Assembly (NCBI RefSeq): GCF_000454065.1
Contig: NZ_ATNE01000001.1
Coordinates: forward strand, 374,501-438,500
Direction: 5' to 3'
Source of the DNA: Brevibacillus thermoruber 423
GTDB lineage: Bacteria > Bacillota > Bacilli > Brevibacillales > Brevibacillaceae
Length of the DNA stretch: 64,000 nucleotides
Part shown: one piece after another, positions 40,724 to 49,518 of the stretch
How positions within the stretch are numbered: the first letter of the stretch is position 1
Layout: each line of letters opens with the position of its first letter
Notes under the pieces: generated by a model
The model's database searches: none
What the model was told of the DNA's origin: nothing
Seen by the model: only the letters and a program-made list of their open reading frames with translations
Translations under genes and position numbers: made by a program

Positions 40724-41098
40724 ATGACGATCTTGCGCCATGTCATCCGTTTCGTGGTCGCTGCAGTCGTGCTGATGTTCGTCGGGTTTCTCGTTCCCGG
40801 CTTCTCTGTAAACGGTTTTTGGCCCGCACTTATGGCCGCAGTGGTCATTGCCGTTATCGGTTGGCTTGTCGAATTGATGTTCGGCGACCGGATTTCCCCG
40901 TACAATCGCGGCATCGTCGGTTTTCTGGTGAGCGCCGTGGTGATCTGGCTGACCCAGTTTATCGTCTCCGGATTCCGGGTCACCATTCTGGGTGCGCTGC
41001 TCGCCGCGCTGGTCATCGGGATCATCGACCTGTTCATCCCGGTCAAGACGCACATGGACCTGCGCAACGGCGACGCCGGCAACAAACAGGAAACCTGA
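40724..41098 (+). CDS. YvlD-like (phage holin family 4) membrane protein
   Basis: A 124-residue protein with four hydrophobic helices (VIRFVVAAVVLMFVGFLV, ALMAAVVIAVIGWLVELMFG, GIVGFLVSAVVIWLTQFIV, VTILGALLAALVIGIIDLFI). The layout and sequence fit the superfamily IV holin/YvlD group, which are chromosomal envelope proteins despite the name; no phage genes are near. The ATG at 40724-40726 has AAAGGAGG at 7 bases; a longer start at 40688 is less likely. It is a single gene, divergent from mutS2, ending at a strong terminator. Confidence 0.82.
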   Translation: MTILRHVIRFVVAAVVLMFVGFLVPGFSVNGFWPALMAAVVIAVIGWLVELMFGDRISPYNRGIVGFLVSAVVIWLTQFIVSGFRVTILGALLAALVIGIIDLFIPVKTHMDLRNGDAGNKQET

Positions 41099-41116
41099 AT
41101 CCAGGCCCGTGAGCGA

Positions 41117-41148
41117 AGAGCCAACCCGACAGGGGGTTGGCTCTTTTT
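41117..41148. terminator. Terminator between the YvlD-like gene and larB
   Basis: AGAGCCAACCC (41117-41127) pairs with GGGTTGGCTCT (41134-41144), followed by TTTTT. It clearly serves the plus-strand gene; the minus-strand side has a shorter T content. Confidence 0.9.
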
Positions 41149-41149
41149 G

Positions 41150-41911
41150 TTACGGCTGCTGCCGGGCAGCGGCGATCTGCCGGTGAATCATGCCGGCCAG
41201 GTAGCCGGCGCCGAATCCGTTGTCGATGTTGACCACGGCCACGCCGTTGGCACAGGAGTTGAGCATCGACAGCAGCGAGGCCAGGCCGTTGAAGTGGGCA
41301 CCGTACCCGACGCTGGTGGGAACGGCGATGACCGGCTTGTCAACCAGTCCGGCGAGAACGCTGGCAAGCGCCCCTTCCATGCCGGCGATGCAGATGATCA
41401 CCGCCGCCTCCCTGATCTCCTCCAAGCGCTGGAACAGCCGGTGAATGCCGGCCACGCCCACATCGGCGATCACTCTCGCTTCGCTGCCGAAACAGCGCAC
41501 CGTCCAGGCTGCCTCCTGGGCGACCGGCCAGTCGGACGTGCCGGCGGCTACCACCGCCACGTATCCGTCCCGCACGGGCGTGAGCGGGCGGCTGGTGCCG
41601 ATCAACAGTCCCGCTTCTTTCACGTACTGCACGTCGGGCCAGCGGGCCAGCACGGCCTCCGCCTGCTCTGCCGTCACCCGCGTGGCGAGCACGATCTCCT
41701 GATGCTCCCGCAGCCTGCCGAAAATCCCGACCACCTGTTCCGCTGTTTTGCCGGCCGCGTACACCACTTCGGGAAAACCGGTTCGCCGCATCCGGTCCAG
41801 ATCGAGCGTGGCGTACTCCAGACGGCTCGTGCCCCGCAGCAGCTCTTCCGCCTCCTCCACGCTCATTCTCCCTGCCTGCACCTCACGCAAAATCGCGGTT
41901 ACCTCAACCAT
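41150..41911 (-). CDS. larB: Nickel-pincer cofactor biosynthesis protein LarB
   Basis: LarB carboxylates the pyridinium ring of NaAD and hydrolyses the dinucleotide, the first step towards the nickel-pincer nucleotide cofactor of lactate racemase-type enzymes. The 253-residue protein has the PurE-like core [77 protein letters not shown] and [19 protein letters not shown]. The ATG at 41909-41911 overlaps the end of larE by 8 bp. LarC and the client enzyme are not in this window. Confidence 0.92.
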   Translation of the reverse strand: [253 protein letters not shown]

Positions 41912-42779
41912 GCGCCGCTTTCACATCCGTGCCCAGAACGGCGTTCATGCTGCCCGTCTGATAGCCGGACAAATCCAAGGTGACGTACTGAAAGCCGATC
42001 TCGCGCAGCGTGCGGGAGACGTCGTCGCGGAGTTCCAGCAGGCGCAAAAAGTCGGCCGGGTCTACCTCGATGCGGGCGATCGAATCGTGATGGCGCACGC
42101 GCACCTGATGGAAGCCGAGGCTCATCAGATACCCCTCCGCTCTGTCAATCTGGTCGATTTTTTCCAGGGTGATCGGCGAGCCGTACGGGATGCGCGACGA
42201 CAGGCAGGCAAACGACGGCTTGTTCCAGGTGGGCAGTCCCATGGCCCGGGACAGCTCGCGAATCTCAGCCTTGAAAAAGCCGGCTTCCTGCAGCGGACTG
42301 CGGACACCGCGCTGGACGGCGGCCACCCGTCCGGGACGATAGTCGCCCAGGTCATCCATGTTGGCCCCGTCGCAGATGACGGCATTCCATTGATTTTCTT
42401 CCGCCATCCGGCCGAGATGTTCATACAATCCGTCCTTGCAGTAAAAACAGCGGTTGACCGGATTGGCGACGAACTGCGGGTTTTCCATTTCGCGGATCTC
42501 GGTGGTCACAAACCGGGCGCCCAGACGTTTGGCCAACTGCTTGGCTGCTTCAAACTCCCGCGTCGGGAACGTCTCTGACGCCGCGGTCACGGCGATCGCC
42601 TCATCGCCCAGTTCCTGGACGGCGCACGCCAGCAAAAAGGTGCTGTCGACGCCGCCGGAAAACGCGATCAGCACGCGCCCCATGTCGCGCAGCAGCCTGC
42701 GCAGTTTTTCCTCTTTTTCCGCGAGAGACAGCCGGCGGGCCGCCTCCCGCAGCGCTTCCTTGTCCATCTCCTGACCCAT
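41904..42779 (-). CDS. larE: ATP-dependent sacrificial sulfur transferase LarE
   Basis: LarE activates the carboxylates made by LarB with ATP and donates sulfur to them. The 291-residue protein has the PP-loop SGGVDST at 41-47, then NPVNRCFYCKDGLYEHL, and Cys192 in FACLSSRIPYG. That Cys corresponds to the sacrificial Cys176 of Lactobacillus LarE, so a sulfur-donating (not [4Fe-4S]) mechanism is likely. The ATG at 42777-42779 is used; an ATG four codons later is possible but lies right on its GGAG site. The order larE-larB sits where B. subtilis has cvpA and polX. Confidence 0.92.
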   Translation of the reverse strand: MGQEMDKEALREAARRLSLAEKEEKLRRLLRDMGRVLIAFSGGVDSTFLLACAVQELGDEAIAVTAASETFPTREFEAAKQLAKRLGARFVTTEIREMENPQFVANPVNRCFYCKDGLYEHLGRMAEENQWNAVICDGANMDDLGDYRPGRVAAVQRGVRSPLQEAGFFKAEIRELSRAMGLPTWNKPSFACLSSRIPYGSPITLEKIDQIDRAEGYLMSLGFHQVRVRHHDSIARIEVDPADFLRLLELRDDVSRTLREIGFQYVTLDLSGYQTGSMNAVLGTDVKAAHG

Positions 42780-42826
42780 CTTTTGCCCACGCCCCTCTTT
42801 TTGACAAGCTTTTTACCGACAATGGG

Positions 42827-42857
42827 AAAAGAGAGGCATATGCTGCCCCTCTTTTTA
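42827..42857 (-). terminator. Terminator downstream of zapA
   Basis: AAAGAGAGGC and GCCCCTCTTT arms around ATATGCT (one mismatch), with T runs on both strands. On the minus strand it follows the zapA stop by 11 bp. Confidence 0.8.
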
Positions 42858-42867
42858 TGTGATTCGT

Positions 42868-43137
42868 CTATGCTTTGTCGTTTGCGTCGTCATGCAGGAT
42901 CTTCAACAGTGCCTCGTACTCCTGTCGCAGGCGGAAGTACTCGTCCGCAATGTTGACCGCGGTCAGCACGGCGATTTTGGCCGTGTCCAGGCGATGGTTG
43001 CCCTGTGCGATTTCATTCATCTTGTCATCGACGAAACCGGCCACCATGCGGATGTGGTTTACGCTTGCCTTGCCGCTCAGCCGGTATTGCTGGCCAAATA
43101 TATCAACCGTCAACCGATTTTTCCCATCACCTTGCAC
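42868..43137 (-). CDS. zapA: Cell division protein ZapA
   Basis: ZapA bundles FtsZ protofilaments and promotes Z-ring assembly. Read from GTG at 43135-43137 the 89-residue product starts MQGDGKNRLTVDIFGQQYRLSGKASVNHIRMVAGFVDDKM, the canonical ZapA head, and ends in a coiled coil (AVNIADEYFRLRQEYEALLKIL). This start is chosen because AGGAGG lies 8 bases upstream and the length then matches the family; an ORF extended 28 codons upstream would be atypical. The gene follows pheT by 91 bp on the same strand; in B. subtilis an rnhC gene lies between them, and it is missing here. Confidence 0.92.
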   Translation of the reverse strand: MQGDGKNRLTVDIFGQQYRLSGKASVNHIRMVAGFVDDKMNEIAQGNHRLDTAKIAVLTAVNIADEYFRLRQEYEALLKILHDDANDKA

Positions 43138-43228
43138 GAAGGCTTCCTCCTTCAACACTACTCTGCGACTTTTGTACTCCTGTATCTTTTTTAGGTTACT
43201 GAAAATGACAGAATCCGTCAAGGTCTCC

Positions 43229-45652
43229 TTACATGCGCAGTTCCGCGCCGGTCTGCGCTTTCAGCGCGTCCACGACGGCGGCGGTCACCTGCTGGATCTC
43301 GTCGTCCTGCAGCGTCCGCTCCGGATGGCGGAAGACGAGCGAGAAGGCGACGCTCTTCTTGTCGGCGGCGATGCGCTCCCCGGTGTAGACGTCAAACAGC
43401 GTGAGCGATTCCAAGAGCTCCCCTGCCGCCTGGCGAATCGCCGCTTCGAGAGCGGCCGCCGGCACGTCCCGGTCCACCACCAGCGCGAGGTCGCGGGTCA
43501 CCGCCGGGAACTTCGGCAGCGGCTTGTAGTAGCCCGCATCCTCCGCCGCTTCCGCCAGCTCCGCCAGGTCGAACTGGAACACGTACGTTTCCGACACGTC
43601 GTAGGCTTTTTCCATCGCCGGGTGAATCTGTCCGAGATAGCCGAGACGCCGTTCGCCGACCCATACCTCCGCCGTGCGGCCGGGGTGCATGCCGGCCAGG
43701 TCGGAAACCGGCTTGTAGGTCGCGCCGACAATTCCCAACCGGGTCAGGAGCGAGTCGGCCAGTCCCTTGACGAGGTAAAAGTCGACCGGCTGGTTTGCGC
43801 CCATCCAATTCTGCGGCAGCCACTGCCCGGTCAAGGCCGCCGCCACGTAGAGGCGTTCCTCGGGGAGCTGCGTCAGCTTTTCCTCCGTGGTCAGAAAGAC
43901 GCTGCCCAATTCGAACACCGCCACATCGTGGTTTTGCCGGTTTTTGTTGTAGGCGATCGTCTGCAGGAGACCGGGGATCAGGCTGGTGCGCAGCACGCTG
44001 TGCTCCTCGCTCATCGGCATGGCCAGCGAAATCGGCTTGGCGTCGATGCGGTGCAGACCGGCTACGTCCCCTACCCGCTCCGCGTGAACCAGGGAGTAGG
44101 TAATCGCCTCGTGCAGTCCCGCGCCGATCAGATGGTGGCGGATCGTCCGGCGCAGCCGCTGGTCGCGGGTAAGCTGCCCCTGCGTGGTCTGGCCGCTCGG
44201 CAGGCTGGTCGGAATGTTGTCGTAGCCGTACAGTCGGGCCACTTCCTCCACCAGATCCTCCGGCAGGGTAATGTCGCCGCGGCGGGTCGGCACGGTGACC
44301 GTCCAGGTGCTGCCGTTCTGCTCATACGAAAAGCGCAGGCGGTCGAAAATCGCGGAGACGTCCGCCGCGGTCAGCGACGTGCCCAGATGCTGGTTGATTT
44401 TTTCCAGCGTAATCGTCACGACGGCCGGCTTCGCTTCGCGGACGACGGCCGAAGCCACCCCCTTGGACACGGCCGCGCCGGACAACTGCTGGATCAGCGC
44501 CGCCGCCCGCTCGCCCGCTTCCTGGACGCGCGCCTGGTCGACACCTTTTTCCCAGCGGACGCATCCTTCCGTGCGCATGCCCAGGGTCCGAGCCGTGCGG
44601 CGAACCGTCTGCGGCGTGAACCAGGCCGCTTCCAAAATGATTTCCGTCGTCTCGTCGGTGATCTCCGAGTTGGCGCCGCCCATCACGCCGGCGATGGCCA
44701 GCCCTTTTTCCTCGTCGGCGATCAACAGGGTCTGGCTGTCCAGCGTGCGCTCCTGATCGTCCAGCGTGACCAGCTTTTCCCCGTCCTGCGCCAGGCGCAC
44801 GACGATGGAGCGGTCTTTGACCTTGGTCGCGTCAAACGCATGCAGCGGTTGGCCGTATTCCAGCATCACGTAGTTGGTCACGTCCACGACGTTGTTGATC
44901 GGCCGAATCCCCGCCGCCATCAGGCGGTTTTTCATCCACTGCGGCGAACTGGTGATTTTCGCACCGGTAAAGTGGCGTCCCACGTAGCGGTAGCAGTGAT
45001 CCTCCGCTTCGATGCGCACGCTCACCGGGTTGTCGCCGCCGTTTTCCGTGACGGCGATCTCCGGCAGCATCACGTCCCGGCCGAGGATCGCCGCCACTTC
45101 GTAAGCGACGCCGATCATGCTGAGGCAGTCGGAACGGTTGGGGGTCAGGCCCAGCTCCAGTACGTAGTCGTCCAGCCCCAGGTAGGAGACGGCATCCATG
45201 CCCACTTCGGCGTCCTCGGGCAGGACCAGAATCCCTTCCTGCTGGTCTTTGGCCAGCAGCTTGTCATTGAGGCCCAGCTCCTTGGCCGAGCAGATCATGC
45301 CCTGCGACTCCACGCCGCGCAGCTTGGACTTCTTGATGTGCAGGCCGCCCGGCAGCTTCGCCCCGATCAGGGCCACCGGCACTTTCTGACCCTGCGCCAC
45401 ATTGGGCGCGCCGCAGACGATCTGCAGGTCCTCGCCCTGCCCCGCATCCACGATGCAGACGCTCAGGCGGTCGGCGTCCGGGTGCTTGCTGCGCTCCTTG
45501 ACGTACCCGACCACCACGTTGGAAACGCCGGCGTTGCGCGGCTCCACGGTTTCCACTTCAATCCCGCTTCTGGTCAGCTTTTCCGCCAGCTCGTACGGGG
45601 TGATATCGCTTAAATCCACGTATTCCGACAACCATTGGTACGATACCTTCAT
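43229..45652 (-). CDS. pheT: Phenylalanyl-tRNA synthetase, beta subunit
   Basis: The beta subunit of the alpha2-beta2 enzyme that charges tRNA-Phe. It holds the editing site and tRNA-binding domains. The 807-residue product begins MKVSYQWLSEYVDLSDITPYEL, has an EMAP-like tRNA-binding domain (GQKVPVALIGAKLPGGLHIKKSKLRGVESQGMICS), the B3/B4 editing region (ARTLGMRTEGCVRWEKGVD), B5 and a C-terminal ferredoxin-fold anticodon-binding domain (YKPLPKFPAVTRDLALVVDRDV). The start ATG at 45650-45652 has AAAGGAG 13 bases upstream. The pheS stop is 20 bp upstream and the pair is controlled by a T-box. Confidence 0.97.
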   Translation of the reverse strand: MKVSYQWLSEYVDLSDITPYELAEKLTRSGIEVETVEPRNAGVSNVVVGYVKERSKHPDADRLSVCIVDAGQGEDLQIVCGAPNVAQGQKVPVALIGAKLPGGLHIKKSKLRGVESQGMICSAKELGLNDKLLAKDQQEGILVLPEDAEVGMDAVSYLGLDDYVLELGLTPNRSDCLSMIGVAYEVAAILGRDVMLPEIAVTENGGDNPVSVRIEAEDHCYRYVGRHFTGAKITSSPQWMKNRLMAAGIRPINNVVDVTNYVMLEYGQPLHAFDATKVKDRSIVVRLAQDGEKLVTLDDQERTLDSQTLLIADEEKGLAIAGVMGGANSEITDETTEIILEAAWFTPQTVRRTARTLGMRTEGCVRWEKGVDQARVQEAGERAAALIQQLSGAAVSKGVASAVVREAKPAVVTITLEKINQHLGTSLTAADVSAIFDRLRFSYEQNGSTWTVTVPTRRGDITLPEDLVEEVARLYGYDNIPTSLPSGQTTQGQLTRDQRLRRTIRHHLIGAGLHEAITYSLVHAERVGDVAGLHRIDAKPISLAMPMSEEHSVLRTSLIPGLLQTIAYNKNRQNHDVAVFELGSVFLTTEEKLTQLPEERLYVAAALTGQWLPQNWMGANQPVDFYLVKGLADSLLTRLGIVGATYKPVSDLAGMHPGRTAEVWVGERRLGYLGQIHPAMEKAYDVSETYVFQFDLAELAEAAEDAGYYKPLPKFPAVTRDLALVVDRDVPAAALEAAIRQAAGELLESLTLFDVYTGERIAADKKSVAFSLVFRHPERTLQDDEIQQVTAAVVDALKAQTGAELRM

Positions 45653-45672
45653 CTCTGATACGACTCTCCTTT

Positions 45673-46707
45673 CTAGCCTCGGTTGAACTGCCGCAGGAAG
45701 CGCACGTCATTGGTGTAAAAGTGGCGAATGTCCTCTACCCCGTACTTCAGCATGGCGATGCGCTCCACGCCCATTCCGAAGGCAAACCCGCTCACTTCCT
45801 GCGGATCATAGCCGGCCATCTCCAATACGCGCGGGTGTACCATGCCAGAGCCGAGAATTTCGATCCAGCCCGTCTGCTTGCAGACGCGGCAGCCGTCTCC
45901 GCCGCAGCTGAAGCACTGCAGGTCCACCTCCGCGCTCGGCTCGGTGAACGGGAAGAAGCTGGGGCGCAGGCGGATCTGCTGGTTGGCCCCAAACATCTGG
46001 CGGGCAAAGGTGAGCAGAATCCCTTTCAAGTCGCTCATGCCAATGCCTTTGTCGACGACCAGCCCTTCGATCTGCGTAAACTGGTGGGAGTGGGTGGCAT
46101 CGTCGTCGTCGCGCCGGTACACCTTGCCCGGAGAGATGATTTTTACCGGCGTCTGGCCGGCCTTTTTCAGCATGGTGCGCGCCTGTACCGGAGACGTCTG
46201 GGTGCGCAGCAAAATGTCCTCCGTCAGATAGAACGAATCCTGCATGTCGCGCGCGGGATGATCCTTGGGCAGGTTGAGCATCTCGAAGTTGAAATGATCT
46301 GTCTCCACCTCGGGCCCTTCGGCAATTTCAAAGCCCAGTCCGATGAAAATGTCCTCGATCTCTTCGATAATGCGGGAAAGCGGGTGCATCGTCCCGGTCG
46401 GAACCGGACGGCCGGGCAGCGTCACGTCCAGCGTTTGCGACGCCAGTTTGGCCGCCAGCGCTGCTTGTTCCAGTGCGGCCTGCTTGTCGGCAAACGCCGC
46501 TTCCAGCGCCGCGCGCACCTCGTTGACGAGCTGGCCGACGACAGGCCTCTCTTCCGGAGAAAGGCTGCCCATTCCGCGCAGAAGCTCGGTCAGCTCTCCT
46601 TTTTTCCCCAGATATTTGACGCGCAGGTCCTGCAGTTGGCCCGCGTCCGCGGCCTGGCCGATCTGGGCCAGCGCCGCCTGTTTCATCTCCTGTAACCGCG
46701 TTTGCAC
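45673..46707 (-). CDS. pheS: Phenylalanyl-tRNA synthetase, alpha subunit
   Basis: Catalytic subunit of PheRS. The 344-residue product has an N-terminal coiled coil, motif 1 ([53 protein letters not shown]), motif 2 ([30 protein letters not shown]), and motif 3 ([22 protein letters not shown]). [18 protein letters not shown] segment between motifs contains the bacterial cysteine cluster. The start is GTG at 46705-46707 with AAAAGGAG 9 bases upstream. A T-box leader with UUC specifier precedes it. The operon continues into pheT and probably zapA. Confidence 0.97.
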   Translation of the reverse strand: MQTRLQEMKQAALAQIGQAADAGQLQDLRVKYLGKKGELTELLRGMGSLSPEERPVVGQLVNEVRAALEAAFADKQAALEQAALAAKLASQTLDVTLPGRPVPTGTMHPLSRIIEEIEDIFIGLGFEIAEGPEVETDHFNFEMLNLPKDHPARDMQDSFYLTEDILLRTQTSPVQARTMLKKAGQTPVKIISPGKVYRRDDDDATHSHQFTQIEGLVVDKGIGMSDLKGILLTFARQMFGANQQIRLRPSFFPFTEPSAEVDLQCFSCGGDGCRVCKQTGWIEILGSGMVHPRVLEMAGYDPQEVSGFAFGMGVERIAMLKYGVEDIRHFYTNDVRFLRQFNRG

Positions 46708-46792
46708 GTTGTATCGCTCCTTTTGCTCAAGATTTGCAACCTTCCTGCGGCCCCGTCCGGCTGCGGCTGCCGCTTAAGCCGGGAGGGCCCCG

Positions 46793-46828
46793 AAAAAAGA
46801 AAAACCCGCCCCGAAAAGGGACGAGCTG
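46793..46828 (-). terminator. T-box terminator before pheS
   Basis: Minus strand stem CTCGTCCC with GGGGCGGG (G-U pairs allowed) around TTTTC, then TTTTTCTTTTTT. It competes with the T-box antiterminator. Confidence 0.88.
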
Positions 46829-47098
46829 TTACTCGCGGTACCACCCTTGTTAAGCAGAAGGCTACTTTCCCAAACGATGCCTGGGGAAACCAGACTTCCG
46901 CCTCACTTTGGCCATGATAACGGGAATGTCCCGGCTGCTCCTACTGGGCTCGGATCGAGCGGTTCAGAGTGCGGCTCCAGAGTGAATTCGGCAGACATGG
47001 CGTTGGGATGCTTTCAGTCTGCGGCATCTCCTCCCTGCAAACGCATGGGGCCTGCGTACTACTCTCTGTCATCGCTTTCCGTTATAATACACACATGT
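46793..47098 (-). promoter_or_regulatory. T-box leader (tRNA-Phe) of pheST
   Basis: The minus strand has the conserved T-box AAGGGTGGTACCGCG (46834-46847), a downstream terminator, and a long stem I beginning near AGAGAGTAGTACG. A TTC phenylalanine codon (46984-46986) followed by A lies in a specifier-loop context (GAATTCACTCT). Uncharged tRNA-Phe should stabilise the antiterminator and allow pheST expression. With the promoter it fills the 477-bp gap from 46708 to 47184. Confidence 0.95.
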
Positions 47099-47104
47099 AG
47101 GAAA

Positions 47105-47133
47105 ATTATAGCGCAACCCTGGCGAACTTTCAA
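47105..47133 (-). promoter_or_regulatory. SigA promoter of pheST
   Basis: Minus strand: -35 TTGAAA (47128-47133), 17-bp spacer, -10 TATAAT (47105-47110), giving a start near 47098. Confidence 0.85.
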
Positions 47134-47184
47134 TGATGCAAATCCTGCATGCGTTTCTGCCAGGTTTTACAAGGGGATATGTCG

Positions 47185-47913
47185 ATGATGGACCACGCAT
47201 CCGCCCTGTACGACAAGAAATGCTCCTGCCTTCACTGCGGCACCGCCTTTACCACCAAGCGGGTGCGCAGCGGCGCGCTGGCCATGCTCAAGCGGGACAG
47301 CGATTTTTGCACCTACTACAAGGAACATTCGCTCAACCCGATTCGCTACACGGTCGCGGTCTGCCCGCAGTGCGGCTTCGCCTTTACCGACCAGTTCGCT
47401 CCCCGTCTCTCCCCCGCCCACAAGAAGCTGGTGGCGGAACGGATCGCCGCCAAGTGGACCCGCAAAGACCTTGGCGCCGAGCGCAGCCCCGCCGAAGCGA
47501 TCGCCGCCTACAAGCTGGCCATTTACGCCGCCGAGCTGACCGGCCAGGCGCATTCCGTCAAGGCCGGGCTGTATCTGCGGCTGGCCTGGCTGTACCGCTT
47601 TGAGGGCGATGCGGAGGAGCAGCGCTGCTTGCAGCAAGCCGTGGACGAATACGAGCAGTCGTACATCCACTCCGACTACGCCCTGGGCGACAAGGACATG
47701 TCGGAAGTGCGCCTGCTCTACCTGATCGGCGAGCTGATGCGCCGCGTCGGGAAGTACGACAAGGCGATCCACTATTTTTCCAAAGTCCTGGGATTTCGCG
47801 GCCGGACCATCGAAACCGGGATGCTGCAGATGGCCCAGGATCAATGGGCCCAGGCCCGCGACGAACACAAGCGGCAGCAGCAGAAGCGCGAGCAGCCGAC
47901 GGCGGTCGACTAA
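47185..47913 (+). CDS. DUF2225 family protein
   Basis: A 242-residue cytosolic protein of the DUF2225 family, common in Firmicutes and of unknown function. Two pairs of cysteines (CSCLHCG near the N-terminus and CPQCG about 45 residues later) form a probable zinc ribbon. The C-terminal two thirds are helical and TPR-like (AYKLAIYAAELTGQ, LYLRLAWLYRFEGDAEEQ, LLYLIGELMRRVGKYDKAIHYFSKVLG). Start ATG 47185 has AGGGG 8 bases upstream; ATG 47188 is possible. The stop region overlaps the convergent rlmB-like gene by 4 bp. Confidence 0.82.
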   Translation: MMDHASALYDKKCSCLHCGTAFTTKRVRSGALAMLKRDSDFCTYYKEHSLNPIRYTVAVCPQCGFAFTDQFAPRLSPAHKKLVAERIAAKWTRKDLGAERSPAEAIAAYKLAIYAAELTGQAHSVKAGLYLRLAWLYRFEGDAEEQRCLQQAVDEYEQSYIHSDYALGDKDMSEVRLLYLIGELMRRVGKYDKAIHYFSKVLGFRGRTIETGMLQMAQDQWAQARDEHKRQQQKREQPTAVD

Positions 47914-48728
47914 CTCTGCCTGCGCCGTCTGCGCTGCGCCTCGTAGACGAGGATGCCGGCGGCGACCGCCGCATTGAGCGATTCCGCCCGGCCGTACAGC
48001 GGAATGTGCACAAACCGGTCGGCCGCTTCGCTCATGGCGCGGGAGACGCCCCGCCCCTCGTTGCCGATCACGATTGCCGTTTTGCCGGCGTAGTCAGCCT
48101 CGTCGTACGCGAGGCTGTTTTCTTGCAGAGAGGAGACGAGAACCTGCGCGCCCTGCCGCTTCAATTCGGCGGCGGCCTCCGGCAGCAGCCGGGAAAAGAC
48201 GGGCAGACGGTACAGCGCCCCCATCGTGGCCCGCACCACTTTGCCGTTGTACAGATCGACGCTGCCTTTGCCGAGAATCACCGCGTCGACGCCGGCCGCT
48301 TCCGCCGTGCGCAGCATGGTGCCGAGGTTGCCCGGGTCCTGAATCTCGTCCAGCATCAGCAGCAGGTAATCGCGGTTTGCCGCCGCCTGCAGCCATGCAT
48401 GCCAGTCGTGCCCCGTCTTTTTCACCTCGGCGACGATTCCCTGCGGCGTCTTCGTCTCCGACAGCTTGGCCAATACGGCCGCGGAAGCGGGAATCACCTG
48501 GACCTCCCCTGCGCGCTTGTTAATCGCCCGCCGGCAGGCCGGGTCCATCTCCCGGCTGCTGTCGTACAGGACGGTGATCACCTCCGCGCCGCTGTTCAGG
48601 GCCTCCTCCACCAGATGGGCCCCTTCGACGAGAAAGCGCCCCTGCTCGTCCCGCCCTTTTCGCTCCAGCAGGTGGTACAGCCGCTTTACCAGGGGGTTGT
48701 GCACCGATTGAATCACGTCGTGCCGCAT
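47910..48728 (-). CDS. SpoU/TrmH family RNA 2'-O-methyltransferase (RlmB-like)
   Basis: A 272-residue SPOUT methyltransferase that probably modifies rRNA or tRNA ribose. The N-terminal substrate-binding domain reads SVHNPLVKRLYHLLERKGRDEQGRFLVEGAHLVEEAL. The knotted SAM domain has LLMLDEIQDPGNLGTMLRTAEAAGVDAVIL, IVIGNEGRGVSRAMSEAADRFVHIPLYGRAESLNAAVAAGILVYEA, covering the three SpoU motifs. It matches B. subtilis YsgA by position (between sspI and pheS). The ATG at 48726-48728 lies 3 bp from the ktrA stop, so it is cotranscribed with ktrA. Confidence 0.9.
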   Translation of the reverse strand: MRHDVIQSVHNPLVKRLYHLLERKGRDEQGRFLVEGAHLVEEALNSGAEVITVLYDSSREMDPACRRAINKRAGEVQVIPASAAVLAKLSETKTPQGIVAEVKKTGHDWHAWLQAAANRDYLLLMLDEIQDPGNLGTMLRTAEAAGVDAVILGKGSVDLYNGKVVRATMGALYRLPVFSRLLPEAAAELKRQGAQVLVSSLQENSLAYDEADYAGKTAIVIGNEGRGVSRAMSEAADRFVHIPLYGRAESLNAAVAAGILVYEAQRRRRRQS

Positions 48729-48731
48729 CGT

Positions 48732-49385
48732 TTACGCCTGCTCCTCGAACGCTTTCAGATGTTTGTTGTTGCCGATGACGACCAGCACGTCTCCGTACTG
48801 GATCACCTCGTCCGGACTGGGGGCGATGTTGAACTTCTCGCCGCTCTTGATGGCGATGACGTTCACTTCGTAGCGGGCGCGGATGTCCAGTTGGCGCAGC
48901 GTCTTGCCCACCATCCTGGACGAGACCACCACTTCGGCCACGCTGTAATCCTCCGCCAGCTCGATAAAGTCAAGCACGTTGGCGGAAATCAGATTGTGTG
49001 CGACGCGCACTCCCATGTCCCGTTCGGGGAACACCACCCGGTCCGCTCCCACTTTGTACAGCACCTGCCCGTGCCGCTCGTTCTGCGCTTTGGCGACAAT
49101 CTTTTTCACGCCCAGTTCCTTGAGGATCAGCACGGTCAAAATGCTGGCCTGAATATCGGCCCCGATGGCGACGACGACCACGTCGAAGTTGCGGATGCCG
49201 ATTTCCTTCAGCGCCCGCTCGTCGGTCGAATCGGCGGCGACGGCGTGGGTGACGTACTGGATGTTCTCGTTGATGCGCTCCTCGTTTTCGTCGATTCCCA
49301 TCACTTCATAATCCATCTCATACAGGGTCCGGGCCACGCTGGAACCAAACCGGCCCATCCCGATGACGGCAAACTGCTTTGACAT
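48732..49385 (-). CDS. ktrA: Potassium uptake regulatory subunit KtrA
   Basis: Cytosolic RCK protein that gates the KtrB channel in response to nucleotides. The 217-residue protein has an RCK_N domain (QFAVIGMGRFGSSVARTLYEMDYEVMGIDENEERIN with GMGRFG at 9-14, then IVAKAQNERHGQVLYKVGADRVVFPERDMG) and an RCK_C domain (VGKTLRQLDIRARYEVNVIAIK). The ATG at 49383-49385 has AAGGAG 10 bases upstream; the in-frame extension is not supported. A promoter lies at 49484-49513. A KtrB/TrkH gene is 6 kb away at 55424. Confidence 0.93.
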   Translation of the reverse strand: MSKQFAVIGMGRFGSSVARTLYEMDYEVMGIDENEERINENIQYVTHAVAADSTDERALKEIGIRNFDVVVVAIGADIQASILTVLILKELGVKKIVAKAQNERHGQVLYKVGADRVVFPERDMGVRVAHNLISANVLDFIELAEDYSVAEVVVSSRMVGKTLRQLDIRARYEVNVIAIKSGEKFNIAPSPDEVIQYGDVLVVIGNNKHLKAFEEQA

Positions 49386-49483
49386 GCTTCTTCCACTCCT
49401 TATGTTGTGGCCACTCGACCGCAAACGTCCTGTCCGGGCAGCCCCCATCCGGGGCACCCGCAGCGTCGTTTTCAATACCAAGC

Positions 49484-49513
49484 ATTATACCACAACGCTT
49501 CCATCGGCTACAA
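49484..49513 (-). promoter_or_regulatory. SigA promoter of ktrA
   Basis: Minus strand: TTGTAG (49508-49513), 18-bp spacer, TATAAT (49484-49489). Confidence 0.7.
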
Positions 49514-49518
49514 AACGG

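Noticed and set aside
40724-41098. Prophage remnant suggested by the holin-family name
   Set aside because: The protein is of the chromosomal YvlD-like type and no other phage gene, integrase or attachment site is near.
42875-45613. 912-codon plus-strand ORF across pheT
   Set aside because: Antisense shadow of pheT in a high-GC gene.
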